A stretch of DNA of 64,000 nucleotides from Bacteroidota bacterium (GTDB lineage: Bacteria > Bacteroidota > Ignavibacteria > UBA10030 > UBA8401), in NCBI GenBank assembly GCA_035506275.1, contig DATJPT010000018.1, forward strand, positions 1-64,000. Direction: 5' to 3'. Shown one piece after another: positions 1 through 8,145 of the stretch (position 1 is the stretch's first letter; each line of letters begins with the position of its first letter). The notes below the pieces were generated by a model that was given only the letters and a program-made list of their open reading frames with translations, searched no databases and was not told where the DNA came from. The translations under genes and the position numbers were made by a program.

Positions 1-1
1 G

Positions 2-130
2 ATCGGTCTCGGCATCGCAAAATTGATAACCTGCGGCGGGCTCGGTATCTGGACGATCGTTGATTGGTTTCTCATCCTCGGAAAAACGCGCGAATATAAT
101 TTGAACCGTATTCTGCAAGTCATGTATTGA
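2..130 (+). CDS. TM2-domain membrane protein, C-terminal fragment
   Basis: Only the last 42 codons lie in the window; the start is beyond the left edge. The readable peptide contains a Gly-rich hydrophobic hairpin (GGLGIWTIVDWFLIL) followed by a short charged tail and a stop. Two hydrophobic stretches separated by a turn, with the G-x-G-I-W-x-x-x-D signature, are typical of the second half of a TM2 domain. TM2 proteins are small inner-membrane proteins of unclear function. The gene ends 7 bases before a DUF2752 gene on the same strand, and the two families often sit together, so an operon is likely. Confidence 0.7.
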   Translation: MGLGIAKLITCGGLGIWTIVDWFLILGKTREYNLNRILQVMY

Positions 131-137
131 GCGTTGA

Positions 138-551
138 ATGGCTAAAAGAAATCTTTATGTGTTCCTGGCCGGATTGTCGCTCGTCGGTTATGCGTGGCTG
201 GGATGGAATGTTATCGAAGGTTCACAACATTCAGCGCTGCCGTCGGTCTGTTTGTTCAAAGAGGTCACCGGACTTCCGTGTCCGTCGTGCGGCACAACGC
301 GCTCGCTTCTCCTTTTAATGAACGGCGAACTTCGCGCATCGCTGATGATGAATCCGTTCGGCTTCCTGCTCGCTGCTGGGATCGTGGTCATTCCGCTTTG
401 GATCGCGGCCGACGTGCTCCGGAGAAGCGACAGTTTCTACCGTCACTATTTGCGCACAGAGCAGCTCCTGCTTCGCAACAAACCTCTTGCTCTCTGTGCC
501 GCCGCGATCGTCGCTCTCAACTGGTGTTGGAATATCGCAAAGGGATTATAG
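138..551 (+). CDS. DUF2752 family membrane protein
   Basis: A 137-residue membrane protein. The motif CPSCGTTR at residues 48-55, following TGLP, is the hallmark of DUF2752. Hydrophobic segments lie near residues 5-23, 70-92 and 118-135. The two Cys could bind metal or form a disulfide, but no function is established for the family. It starts 7 bases after the TM2 gene and is followed 1 base later by the next ATG, so the four genes from the left edge to 1798 look like one transcription unit. The family call is firm; a role cannot be read from the sequence. Confidence 0.85.
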   Translation: MAKRNLYVFLAGLSLVGYAWLGWNVIEGSQHSALPSVCLFKEVTGLPCPSCGTTRSLLLLMNGELRASLMMNPFGFLLAAGIVVIPLWIAADVLRRSDSFYRHYLRTEQLLLRNKPLALCAAAIVALNWCWNIAKGL

Positions 552-552
552 C

Positions 553-981
553 ATGGCGCCGGGGGAATTTTTTTACAGACCGGACGAGTATGAATCCGAG
601 CGCGCGTCGAACAGCTACCTGATGTCGCTCGTCGTGATCATGGCCGGGCTTCCGCTGCCGATCGTCAACGTGATTGCATCCGCAATCTTTTATTTTGCAA
701 ACAGAAAGTCGGCATACTTTGTCCGCTGGCATTGTACCCAGACCCTGCTGGCGCAGCTCTTCACGCTGCCGGTGAATGCCGCCGGATTGTATTGGACGCT
801 CGGGATCATATTCGACCGGACGACGATCTCGAACGGTTATGTCTCGTACCTCCTCACGATCATTCTTTTCAACCTCGCCGAATTTATCGCCACGATCCAC
901 GCCGCCTCTCGGACGCGAAAAGGAAACCATGTTGTCTGGTGGTTCTTCGGTCCGCTCACGGAAATGCTGGTGAAAGCATAA
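553..981 (+). CDS. DUF4870/Tic20-like membrane protein
   Basis: A 142-residue protein with three or four hydrophobic segments. I chose the ATG at 553 because it lies one base past the previous stop and gives the start MAPGEFFYRPDE; an open frame extends upstream to 487 but overlaps DUF2752. The patterns SAIFYFANRKSAYFVRWHC and Q-TLLAQL resemble the DUF4870/Tic20-like fold, in which residents of the membrane carry a conserved R/H-F/W pair between helices 1 and 2. No enzymatic motif is visible. It is followed 1 base later by an M48 protease gene, so translation is probably coupled. The family assignment is by general resemblance. Confidence 0.6.
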   Translation: MAPGEFFYRPDEYESERASNSYLMSLVVIMAGLPLPIVNVIASAIFYFANRKSAYFVRWHCTQTLLAQLFTLPVNAAGLYWTLGIIFDRTTISNGYVSYLLTIILFNLAEFIATIHAASRTRKGNHVVWWFFGPLTEMLVKA

Positions 982-982
982 C

Positions 983-1798
983 ATGTCAAGGATCGCAGGT
1001 CATTTCGCCGCCATCGCAGTGCTTTTTTTCGGGACCTGGTTTCTGTTGAGCCGCTTCGACTATTTGAAATTGTTCCGCGTCGATGAATTGACAAGAGAAG
1101 CCGAGCATAACCTCGGAGAGTTAATTCTTGATGAGCTGCAAAAAAGGAACGGTGAGCTTGGCTCAGATACGGTCTATCACGTTGTCGAAGGAATAAAGGA
1201 GCGGCTTTGCACGGCGAACGGCATTGCCGATTCCTCGATCACCCTCCATATCATCGTGAGCAATGAGGTGAACGCGATCGCTCTTCCGGACCGTCAGCTT
1301 GTCGTTTATACCGGTATGATCGGTTACTGTAAAACCCCGGAAGAATTGAGCGGCGTCCTCGCCCATGAGATTGGCCACATTCAGCACGGGCATGTCATGA
1401 AGCGGCTGAGGAAGGAAGTCGGTCTGTCGATGCTGACGACCCTTGCAGGGGGGGACGCCGGCTCTGAGATCGCCCGCGAAACCGCGCGTCTCCTTTCCTC
1501 GACGGCGTTCGACAGAACATTGGAGAGCGAAGCAGACGCGGCCGCAGTTCACATGATGGCAAGGGCCGACATCGACCCGCAATCCTTTGCCGATGTGATT
1601 TTTCGTTTGTCGCGGGAAACGAACGACTTTCCCAAACGGCTCGAATGGATCAGCACGCATCCGAATACCGCGGATCGGTGCGCGGAAATTCTCCGGCTGA
1701 GAAAACAGGAGACCGTTCATGCCAGAGCGGTTGCCAGCGAAGCCTCATGGTCATACTGCAAAAGATTCTTCCGTAAGAATTCTGTTTCTGTAAAATAA
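983..1798 (+). CDS. M48 family zinc metallopeptidase, membrane-anchored
   Basis: A 271-residue protein with one N-terminal hydrophobic segment (about 8-22) that would act as signal or anchor, then a peptidase domain. HEIGH at residues 128-132 gives two zinc ligands and the catalytic Glu; the downstream ESEAD box (Glu183) gives the third ligand, as in M48/Ste24-like peptidases. The family degrades or processes misfolded envelope proteins. The domain lacks the multiple transmembrane helices of HtpX, so it resembles the periplasmic BepA/LoiP group without the TPR part. It is last in the TM2-DUF2752-DUF4870-M48 run, which hints at a shared envelope role, though that is inference. Confidence 0.85.
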   Translation: MSRIAGHFAAIAVLFFGTWFLLSRFDYLKLFRVDELTREAEHNLGELILDELQKRNGELGSDTVYHVVEGIKERLCTANGIADSSITLHIIVSNEVNAIALPDRQLVVYTGMIGYCKTPEELSGVLAHEIGHIQHGHVMKRLRKEVGLSMLTTLAGGDAGSEIARETARLLSSTAFDRTLESEADAAAVHMMARADIDPQSFADVIFRLSRETNDFPKRLEWISTHPNTADRCAEILRLRKQETVHARAVASEASWSYCKRFFRKNSVSVK

Positions 1799-1872
1799 TA
1801 TTCCCATCATCGCTTCTGTATTGCCTCTCATACCGCTTTTCTCTATCTTCATAGCAATCCAATTCGCTTTTC

Positions 1873-3612
1873 ATGTCTCTGATTCGTGCCTACGTCCGCC
1901 TCCGTCGTTCCGTGAGCTGGGTCGACCCGCTGGTCTTCCTTGCGCTCGCGGCGCTGTTATACAGTCTCGTGGGCGTCGGGAAAGAATGGAACGGCGTTCT
2001 TCGCCCGAAAGTCGACATCGATCTCTCGCCGCTCGCCCTGCCGAAGTACACCTTCTTTTCCCTCGTCCGCGGGTTCGTGGCGTACGGTATCTCGCTTGTC
2101 TTCACGATCGTCTACGGCTACGTCGCCGCCTATAACCGGCGCGCCGAGAAGGTGATGATCCCCCTTCTCGACATCCTCCAGAGCATTCCTGTTCTCGGAT
2201 TCCTTCCGACGCTCGTCCTGGCGCTCGTTGCCCTCTTCCCGACGTCGAACATCGGCCTCGAACTTGCTGCGGTCATCATGATCTTTACGGGGCAGGTCTG
2301 GAACATGACGTTCAGTTTTTACAATTCGCTCCGCGCGATACCGTCGGAGTTGCGTGAAGCGGGGAGCGTGTACCGGCTCGGATGGTGGCGCCGGTTCACG
2401 CAGCTGGAGCTTCCGTACTCTGCGATCGGATTGATCTGGAACAGCATGATGTCGATGGCCGGCGGCTGGTTCTTTCTCACCATTAACGAGGCGTTCGTTT
2501 TGGGGACAAGAGACTTCCGGCTCCCGGGGATCGGTTCCTACATGAGCGTTGCCATCGCGAACGGAAATGTCCCGGCCATGATCTACGCCATCATCGCCAT
2601 GACAACGATGATCGTTGTCGTCGACCAGTTCTTCTGGCGGCCGATCGTCGCGTGGGCGCAGAAATATAAATTTGAGGACACGGAAGCTTCCGAGACGGAG
2701 AAGTCGTTCGTGCTCGATATGCTGCGGGAATCGAAGTTGCTGAAATTTGCGCGGGAAAGCGTGTGGAATCCGATGTACGCATCCGTGTCGGTGAGCGTGA
2801 CAAACGGCATCGTTGCGCTGGAAAAGCGTGAGGCGATTTCTTCGGTTCAGGCAAGCCGATTGTTTAAGAAGATCTCCGGCTGGCTTGTGACCGCCGCGAT
2901 GCTGGCGGCCGTTATTTTGGGCTCGTGGAAAATGTTCGGCCTTTTTGCCGAGGTCGCAGCCGCCGAATGGCTGACGATCTTTTTGCGCCTCCTTTTTACG
3001 TTCATCCGCGTGTTCGTAGCCGTCGTCGTCGGCACGGCGTTGATGGTACCGGCCGGCGTTGCCATCGGACTCAACCCGAAATTGTCGCGCATCCTCCAGC
3101 CCGTGGCGCAAGTTGCCGCGTCGTTCCCCGCACCGATGCTTTTCCCGCTGGTGATCATGGTTCTCTCCGGCGCGGGCATCGGCATCGAGATCGGCGCGGT
3201 CGTGCTGATGCTCCTCGGTACGCAATGGTATATTCTCTTTAATGTGATCGCCGGCGCCATGGGGATTCCGCAGGACCTCCGTGAAGTCGCGAACGTCTCG
3301 CGGTTGACGAAGTGGCAGGTATGGAAACGCCTCATCCTTCCCGGAATATTTCCGTCGCTGGTCACCGGCTGGGTGACGGCGACCGGCGGCGCTTGGAATG
3401 CCAGCATCGTTGCGGAGTACGTCCATTTTGGCGACAAGACATTGATCGCGACCGGGCTCGGTTCCACCATCACCGACGCCACCGACGCCGCGAACTTCGG
3501 CATCCTCGCCGCGAGCGTCCTTGTCATGGCAGCAACGGTCGTCACGATTAACAAACTCTTCTGGAAAAAACTCTATCGCATTGCAGAAACCCAATACAGC
3601 CTGAACAAATGA
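1873..3612 (+). CDS. ABC transporter permease, two fused BPD domains (NitT/TauT type)
   Basis: A 579-residue integral membrane protein in which two binding-protein-dependent permease domains are joined, roughly residues 60-270 and 355-575, with a charged linker near 265-330. Each half carries the EAA-like loop (ELREAGSVYRLGWWRRF in the first, DLREVANVSRLTKWQVWKRL in the second) that docks the ATPase. Relatives import nitrate, sulfonate, taurine or bicarbonate and usually form homodimers of one domain. It overlaps the ATPase gene by ATGA (3609-3612), so the two are translationally coupled. No substrate-binding protein gene lies nearby, so the substrate and even the direction of transport are open. 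Confidence 0.85.
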   Translation: MSLIRAYVRLRRSVSWVDPLVFLALAALLYSLVGVGKEWNGVLRPKVDIDLSPLALPKYTFFSLVRGFVAYGISLVFTIVYGYVAAYNRRAEKVMIPLLDILQSIPVLGFLPTLVLALVALFPTSNIGLELAAVIMIFTGQVWNMTFSFYNSLRAIPSELREAGSVYRLGWWRRFTQLELPYSAIGLIWNSMMSMAGGWFFLTINEAFVLGTRDFRLPGIGSYMSVAIANGNVPAMIYAIIAMTTMIVVVDQFFWRPIVAWAQKYKFEDTEASETEKSFVLDMLRESKLLKFARESVWNPMYASVSVSVTNGIVALEKREAISSVQASRLFKKISGWLVTAAMLAAVILGSWKMFGLFAEVAAAEWLTIFLRLLFTFIRVFVAVVVGTALMVPAGVAIGLNPKLSRILQPVAQVAASFPAPMLFPLVIMVLSGAGIGIEIGAVVLMLLGTQWYILFNVIAGAMGIPQDLREVANVSRLTKWQVWKRLILPGIFPSLVTGWVTATGGAWNASIVAEYVHFGDKTLIATGLGSTITDATDAANFGILAASVLVMAATVVTINKLFWKKLYRIAETQYSLNK

Positions 3613-4913
3613 ACTCGATCGCTATCGCCGAAATCCGCAACGTCTGCAAGGAGTTCACGCTTCCGAACGGTGCGGACTTGAAAGTGCTGGAAAATGTTTC
3701 GCTGCAGATCCATCCGGGCGAGATCGTCGCTCTTCTTGGGCCGTCGGGGTCGGGGAAGTCGACGATGATGCGCATCCTCACCGGTCTTATCACTCCGACG
3801 ACGGGAGAAGTTCTCGCCTATGAAAAGCCGCTCGTCGGATTCCACCCGCGCGCGGCGATCGTCTTTCAGAATTTTGCCCTGTATCCCTGGCTGACGGTCC
3901 ATGAGAATATCGCGATGGGGCTGGAATGGCTCCAGCTTCCGGAGGAAGATCTCCGTACCCGCGTCCGGCAGGCGGTCGATAAGGTCGGCTTGGAAGGCTT
4001 TGAAGAGGCATACCCGAAGGAGCTTTCCGGCGGGATGAAACAACGCGTCGGCATCGCGCGCGCGATCGTCGTCCAGCCGGAGCTGCTGTGCATGGACGAG
4101 CCGTTCAGCGCCCTCGACGTACTGACGGCGGAGAACCTGCGCGCCGAAGTGCTCAATCTCTGGCTCGACCACAAGGTGGAAATCAAGAGCGTCCTGTTCG
4201 TGACGCACGATATCCGCGAAGCGGTCTTCCTCGCGAACCGCATCGTCGTGCTCGGCAGCAATCCGGGCTCGATCCGCATCATTTTGCAGAACGACATGCC
4301 GCATCCGCGCGACATGCGCTCTCCCGCGTTTCTCACGATGATCGACCGCATCCACGACATCATCACCAGCGCGATCATTCCGGACGAAGCGGTTCCTTCT
4401 GTGCCGACCGCGGTAGCGCGCCATGTGGAGCCGCTGCCGTATGCCGCACCGGGAGAGATCCTCGGCTTGCTGGAAATTCTTGACGACAACAACGGCACCG
4501 TCGACATTTTCGACCTTGCGCAGAAGACCGGAAAAGACTTCGGCTCTACCATCACTGTGGTCAAAGCCGCCGAACTGCTCGATTTTGTCGATACGCCGAA
4601 GCACAACGTCGTCTTCACCGACACCGGAAAGCAATTCCTGAAGGCGGACGTCAACAACAGAAAGCTGCTGTTCAAACAACAGCTCCTTTCGCTGAGACTG
4701 TTCGAGGTCATCTCCGGTATGCTGCAGAAGAACGAATCGCTGAACCTCGACGAAGAGATCGTCCTTGAACAGCTCGCCATCATCCTTCCCAATGAAGATG
4801 TCGAGAAACTTTTTGAAACGATGGTCGGATGGGCGAGGTACGGTGAGCTCTTCGGCTACAACGCCGATGATAAGGTTCTGTATTTGGATACAGGCCAGGA
4901 AACGGCAGGGTAA
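3609..4913 (+). CDS. ABC transporter ATPase with C-terminal AAA-associated domain
   Basis: A 434-residue protein. Residues 1-250 are a standard ABC nucleotide-binding domain: Walker A GPSGSGKST (44-52), signature LSGGMKQR (139-146), Walker B LLCMDEP (159-165) and the switch His in FVTHD (about 200). The order and spacing match the nitrate/sulfonate/taurine group (SsuB/TauB). Residues about 285-430 form an extra C-terminal region, helical and acidic, that fits the AAA-associated C-terminal domain found on some of these ATPases and thought to be regulatory. It partners with the fused permease just upstream. The family is clear; the transported compound is not. Confidence 0.88.
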   Translation: MNSIAIAEIRNVCKEFTLPNGADLKVLENVSLQIHPGEIVALLGPSGSGKSTMMRILTGLITPTTGEVLAYEKPLVGFHPRAAIVFQNFALYPWLTVHENIAMGLEWLQLPEEDLRTRVRQAVDKVGLEGFEEAYPKELSGGMKQRVGIARAIVVQPELLCMDEPFSALDVLTAENLRAEVLNLWLDHKVEIKSVLFVTHDIREAVFLANRIVVLGSNPGSIRIILQNDMPHPRDMRSPAFLTMIDRIHDIITSAIIPDEAVPSVPTAVARHVEPLPYAAPGEILGLLEILDDNNGTVDIFDLAQKTGKDFGSTITVVKAAELLDFVDTPKHNVVFTDTGKQFLKADVNNRKLLFKQQLLSLRLFEVISGMLQKNESLNLDEEIVLEQLAIILPNEDVEKLFETMVGWARYGELFGYNADDKVLYLDTGQETAG

Positions 4914-5000
4914 CGTCACCTCACCATCGATAGGCGGTGTTTCGCAGTTCGTCACAGCGTTCTTAAACCCTCATCAGAAATATATCACCCTGGAAGTTCA

Positions 5001-6674
5001 GTGAGCGACAATAAAATCATCTTCTCGATGGTCGGCGTCGGGAAAATCCACAAGCCGAACAAACAGGTCCTGAAGGACATCTATCTCTCGTTCTTCTACG
5101 GCGCGAAGATCGGCGTACTCGGGTTGAACGGGGCCGGGAAAAGCACGCTCCTCCGGATCATCGCGGGAATCGACAAAGAATACATCGGCGAGATCACGTC
5201 GCAAAAAGGGATCTCATTCGGCTACCTGCCGCAGGAACCGGAGCTCGATCCGGCGAAGACCGTGAAAGAGATCGTGGAGGAAGGCGTTCATGAGATCGTT
5301 GCACTCATCAAAGAGTATGAGGCGGTGACCGCGAAGTTCGGCGAGCCTGATGCCGACATCGACAAGTTGCTGGAAAAGCAGGGAAATCTTCAGGAGAAGA
5401 TCGACCATCTCAATGCGTGGGATATCGACAGCAAGCTGGAGCAGGCAATGGACGCTCTTCGCTGTCCCCCAGGAGAGACCCCGGTAAGCGTTCTTTCCGG
5501 CGGCGAGCGCCGCCGCGTGGCCCTCTGCCGGCTTCTTCTGCAGGAACCCGATGTTCTCCTCCTCGACGAACCGACCAATCATCTCGACGCCGAATCCGTG
5601 GCCTGGCTTGAACAGCATCTCAGTCAGTATAAAGGAACCGTTCTCGCGGTAACACATGACAGGTATTTTCTTGATAACGTGGCGGGCTGGATCCTGGAAT
5701 TGGACCGGGGCGAAGGCATCCCCTTCAAAGGAAATTATTCCTCTTGGCTCGAGCAGAAGCAGCAACGGCTCAGCGTCGAAGAGAAGCAGGAATCGAAACG
5801 GCAGAAGGCTCTTTCGGAAGAGCTGGAATGGGTTAGAATGAACCCGAAGGGGCGCCACGCGAAAAGCAAGGCGCGCATCGCGGCATACGAGAAAATGCTC
5901 GCCGACGAATCAGAGAAGCGGAACGAAGAGCTGGAAATTTTCATCCCATCCGGTCCACGGCTCGGGGACGTCGCTATCGAGGCCCATAATGTGTCAAAAG
6001 CCTATGGCGACAATCTTCTGGTCGAAGACATGAACTTTTCCCTCCCACACGGCGGCATCATCGGGGTGATCGGTCCGAACGGCGCCGGCAAGACGACATT
6101 GTTCCGCATGATTACCGGAAGCGAAAAGCCGGATTCCGGTGAGTTCAAGATCGGCGAGACGGTAAAGCTCGCCTACGTCGACCAGAGCCGGCCCCTCGAT
6201 CCGGAGAAAACGATCTGGCAGGAAATTTCCGGAGGAGAAGACCTTCTGAAGCTGGGAAACCGCGAAGTCAATTCACGGGCATATGTCGCCCGGTTTAATT
6301 TCAGCGGGAGCGATCAGCAGAAGAGGACCGGCGAGTTGTCCGGCGGCGAGCGCAACCGAGTCCACCTTGCAAAGATTTTGAAGGAGGGGGCGAACGTTCT
6401 CCTTCTCGACGAGCCGACCAACGACCTCGACGTCAACACCCTCCGCGCGCTCGAAGAAGCGCTGATGAATTTTGCCGGATGCGCCGTCGTCATCTCTCAC
6501 GACCGCTGGTTCCTCGACCGCATCGCAACGCACATCCTCGCCTTTGAGGGGGAAAGCAAAGTGTTCTGGTATGACGGGAATTACACCGAGTACGAGGAGG
6601 ACAGGAAGAAACGTCTCGGCATTACTGCCGACCAACCCCACCGGATCAAGTATAAGAAGCTGATGAGGACATGA
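5001..6674 (+). CDS. ettA: Energy-dependent translational throttle protein EttA (ABC-F)
   Basis: A soluble 557-residue protein with two ABC domains and no membrane segments, the EttA length (about 555). The first Walker A is GLNGAGKST (41-49) and the second GPNGAGKTT; both halves carry LSGGERxR signatures and LLLDEPTN Walker B boxes. Between them lies the linker with the charged run ESKRQKALSEELEWVR, and the arm characteristic of EttA is present near residues 95-140. EttA binds the ribosomal E site and gates the first peptide bond according to ADP/ATP ratio. The start is GTG at 5001; an in-frame ATG comes only at codon 10. Confidence 0.93.
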   Translation: MSDNKIIFSMVGVGKIHKPNKQVLKDIYLSFFYGAKIGVLGLNGAGKSTLLRIIAGIDKEYIGEITSQKGISFGYLPQEPELDPAKTVKEIVEEGVHEIVALIKEYEAVTAKFGEPDADIDKLLEKQGNLQEKIDHLNAWDIDSKLEQAMDALRCPPGETPVSVLSGGERRRVALCRLLLQEPDVLLLDEPTNHLDAESVAWLEQHLSQYKGTVLAVTHDRYFLDNVAGWILELDRGEGIPFKGNYSSWLEQKQQRLSVEEKQESKRQKALSEELEWVRMNPKGRHAKSKARIAAYEKMLADESEKRNEELEIFIPSGPRLGDVAIEAHNVSKAYGDNLLVEDMNFSLPHGGIIGVIGPNGAGKTTLFRMITGSEKPDSGEFKIGETVKLAYVDQSRPLDPEKTIWQEISGGEDLLKLGNREVNSRAYVARFNFSGSDQQKRTGELSGGERNRVHLAKILKEGANVLLLDEPTNDLDVNTLRALEEALMNFAGCAVVISHDRWFLDRIATHILAFEGESKVFWYDGNYTEYEEDRKKRLGITADQPHRIKYKKLMRT

Positions 6675-6693
6675 GTGCAGATACGATTGATTG

Positions 6694-6728
6694 ATCATCG
6701 ATCATTGATCATTGATCATTGTTCATTG
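6694..6728 (+). repeat. Tandem 7-base repeat, five units
   Basis: Five consecutive 7-mers follow the ettA stop: ATCATCG, three copies of ATCATTG, then TTCATTG. The units contain overlapping TGATCA palindromes. They sit between the ettA stop and a strong promoter, so they do not encode protein. A slippage-prone microsatellite is the simplest reading. Confidence 0.8.
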
Positions 6729-6744
6729 TTAGCTGTACCCCCCC

Positions 6745-6773
6745 TTGACAATGTCTCACCATATCTCTATACT
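6745..6773 (+). promoter_or_regulatory. Strong sigma-70-like promoter
   Basis: A perfect TTGACA (6745-6750) is followed after exactly 17 bases by TATACT (6768-6773). Transcription would begin near 6780, giving a 50-base leader before the membrane protein at 6832. The box is of the E. coli type rather than the TTTG/TAnnTTTG type described for Bacteroides. Confidence 0.75.
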
Positions 6774-6831
6774 TGCTTCGTTTTGAAATCCGTCACAGCA
6801 TTTTTCACGTCCACCAACGCGGAGGATATCC

Positions 6832-7245
6832 ATGAAAAAATTGTTGATCGGTTTCGTCGCTGTATTTCTTACCCTCGAAGTCCTTGATGCACTCATCCAT
6901 GGCGTCATTTTAATGAGCACGTATATGGCCATGCAGAGCGTCTGGCGAGCAGATATGATGGCGAAGATGTGGGTGCTGCATGTGGTGAAACTCATAACTG
7001 CATTCTTTTTCGTCGTTATCTTCTCAAAAGGGTATGAAAACAAAGGAATCATGGAGGGTATCCGGTATGGCTTCTATGTCGGCATGATCGTTGCCAGCGG
7101 GTTTGGACTTGGCACGTATGCGAGCTTCCCGATTCCGCACGCACTTGCTCTCCATTGGTTCGTTTTGACGCTCATTGAATACGTCATCGCGGGAGTCGTT
7201 GTCGCCCTGGTCTACGGAAGAAAAGAGGCCGCACCTCAGGTGTGA
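6832..7245 (+). CDS. Small four-helix membrane protein, unknown function
   Basis: A 137-residue protein with four hydrophobic stretches near residues 4-27, 45-65, 78-96 and 105-128 and a short charged tail. The ATG is preceded by GGAGGATATCC, a good ribosome binding site. I do not recognise a catalytic motif; the arrangement of acidic and His residues in helix 1 (EVLDALIHG) and Trp/His in helix 4 resembles small DUF1761-like proteins, but this is weak. It has its own promoter (6745-6773) and terminator (7270-7303), so it is a single-gene transcription unit. Confidence 0.7.
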   Translation: MKKLLIGFVAVFLTLEVLDALIHGVILMSTYMAMQSVWRADMMAKMWVLHVVKLITAFFFVVIFSKGYENKGIMEGIRYGFYVGMIVASGFGLGTYASFPIPHALALHWFVLTLIEYVIAGVVVALVYGRKEAAPQV

Positions 7246-7269
7246 CGCCCTGGTAAATGATGCAGCGAG

Positions 7270-7303
7270 CCCCGATTATTTAAGCGATCGGGGTTTGTTA
7301 TTT
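7270..7303 (+). terminator. Rho-independent terminator
   Basis: CCCCGAT (7270-7276) pairs with ATCGGGG (7287-7293) and is followed by TTTGTTATTT. It lies 25 bases after the stop of the 6832 gene and ends that unit. Confidence 0.75.
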
Positions 7304-7445
7304 ATTGCAGATGAACAATCATCACCGCCGATCGATTCTTCAACCCGAAACGGTAGTTTGCGGCTTGAGAATTTCTCCCCTCGCTCCCAAACTCCTGTTA
7401 GGAGCGCCTCCGGTCATTTGGTCTGCGGTCGAAGGTTTTCACTCA

Positions 7446-7468
7446 GTTCCCAATCGGAGATTGGGAAC
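7446..7468. repeat. Dispersed GTTCCC hairpin, copy 1
   Basis: GTTCCCAATC (7446-7455) and GATTGGGAAC (7459-7468) form a perfect 10-bp stem with a GGA loop, flanked by an outer CGAGAG. The same outer arms recur at 9083, 19390 and 53055 with a different inner stem. Confidence 0.85.
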
Positions 7469-7581
7469 GAGAGAATCCTTGTCCAAAAGCATCGAATGCG
7501 GAGACGTAACACTTCCCAAAAACTACTTGCCATTCAATTAATTCACGTTTACTTTATGATAAAGTATTCGAAGGCGAAAAA

Positions 7582-8055
7582 ATGGATCCAAGAAAACGTG
7601 TTGCCCTTGTCGCCCACGATAATTGTAAGAAAGATATGGTCGAATGGGTGAGCTATAACAGCGGCACTCTTCTCGATCACAAATTGATCTGCACGGGGAC
7701 GACCGGAAAACTCGTGACCGATGCGCTGAAGAAGAACGCCGGCGCAAAACATCGCGATGAGATAAAGATCCTGAAGCTGAAATCGGGTCCGTTCGGCGGC
7801 GACCAGCAGCTCGGCGCCCTGATCGCCGAAGGGGAGATCGATATCCTGATCTTCTTTTGGGATCCGATGGAACCGCAGCCCCACGAAGTCGACGTGAAGG
7901 CGTTGCTGCGGATCGCCGTTCTCTATAATATTCCGACGGCATGCAACCGCTCGACCGCGGACTTTCTGATCTCCTCGCATCTGCTCAAAGAAACTTATAT
8001 GCCCGCTCCGCCGCGTGATTATTCAAAATACTTCAATCGAAAGGTCCCGCTGTAA
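7582..8055 (+). CDS. mgsA: Methylglyoxal synthase
   Basis: A 157-residue cytosolic enzyme that converts dihydroxyacetone phosphate to methylglyoxal and phosphate, a bypass of lower glycolysis used when phosphate is short. Residues 7-18 (VALVAHDNCKKD) form the MGS-like domain start. LKSGPFGGDQQLG places the catalytic Asp at 74, and the box DPMEPQPHEVDVKALLR places the second active-site residue His at 101, as in the E. coli enzyme (Asp71, His98). Length matches the family (about 150). It stands alone between intergenic repeats and a methyltransferase 90 bases downstream. Confidence 0.95.
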   Translation: MDPRKRVALVAHDNCKKDMVEWVSYNSGTLLDHKLICTGTTGKLVTDALKKNAGAKHRDEIKILKLKSGPFGGDQQLGALIAEGEIDILIFFWDPMEPQPHEVDVKALLRIAVLYNIPTACNRSTADFLISSHLLKETYMPAPPRDYSKYFNRKVPL

Positions 8056-8145
8056 GATTTTTCTCAACGGAGGAGTCAGGATAAATGACAAGCTCGGCAC
8101 TAACTTCGTGTTCAACCGTTTCACCCAATCAGCCGCTAAACAACA

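Larger units (their letters stand above)
7246..7581. other. Intergenic region with terminator and dispersed hairpin
   Basis: No gene is visible in these 336 bases. They hold a terminator at 7270-7303, a degenerate hairpin near 7383-7407 (CGCTCC/GGAGCG arms) and a good copy of the dispersed GTTCCC hairpin at 7446-7468. An open frame across the region carries the hairpin in frame and lacks protein-like composition. No clear promoter for mgsA was found. Confidence 0.7.

Noticed and set aside
1957..3594. 545-codon open frame on minus opposite the ABC permease
   Set aside because: It mirrors the codon pattern of the real gene, is rich in Arg/His/Asp, and has no recognisable domain. The plus-strand permease is clear.
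3573..4955. 460-codon minus-strand frame opposite the ABC ATPase
   Set aside because: Same shadow effect: charged low-complexity text without family motifs.
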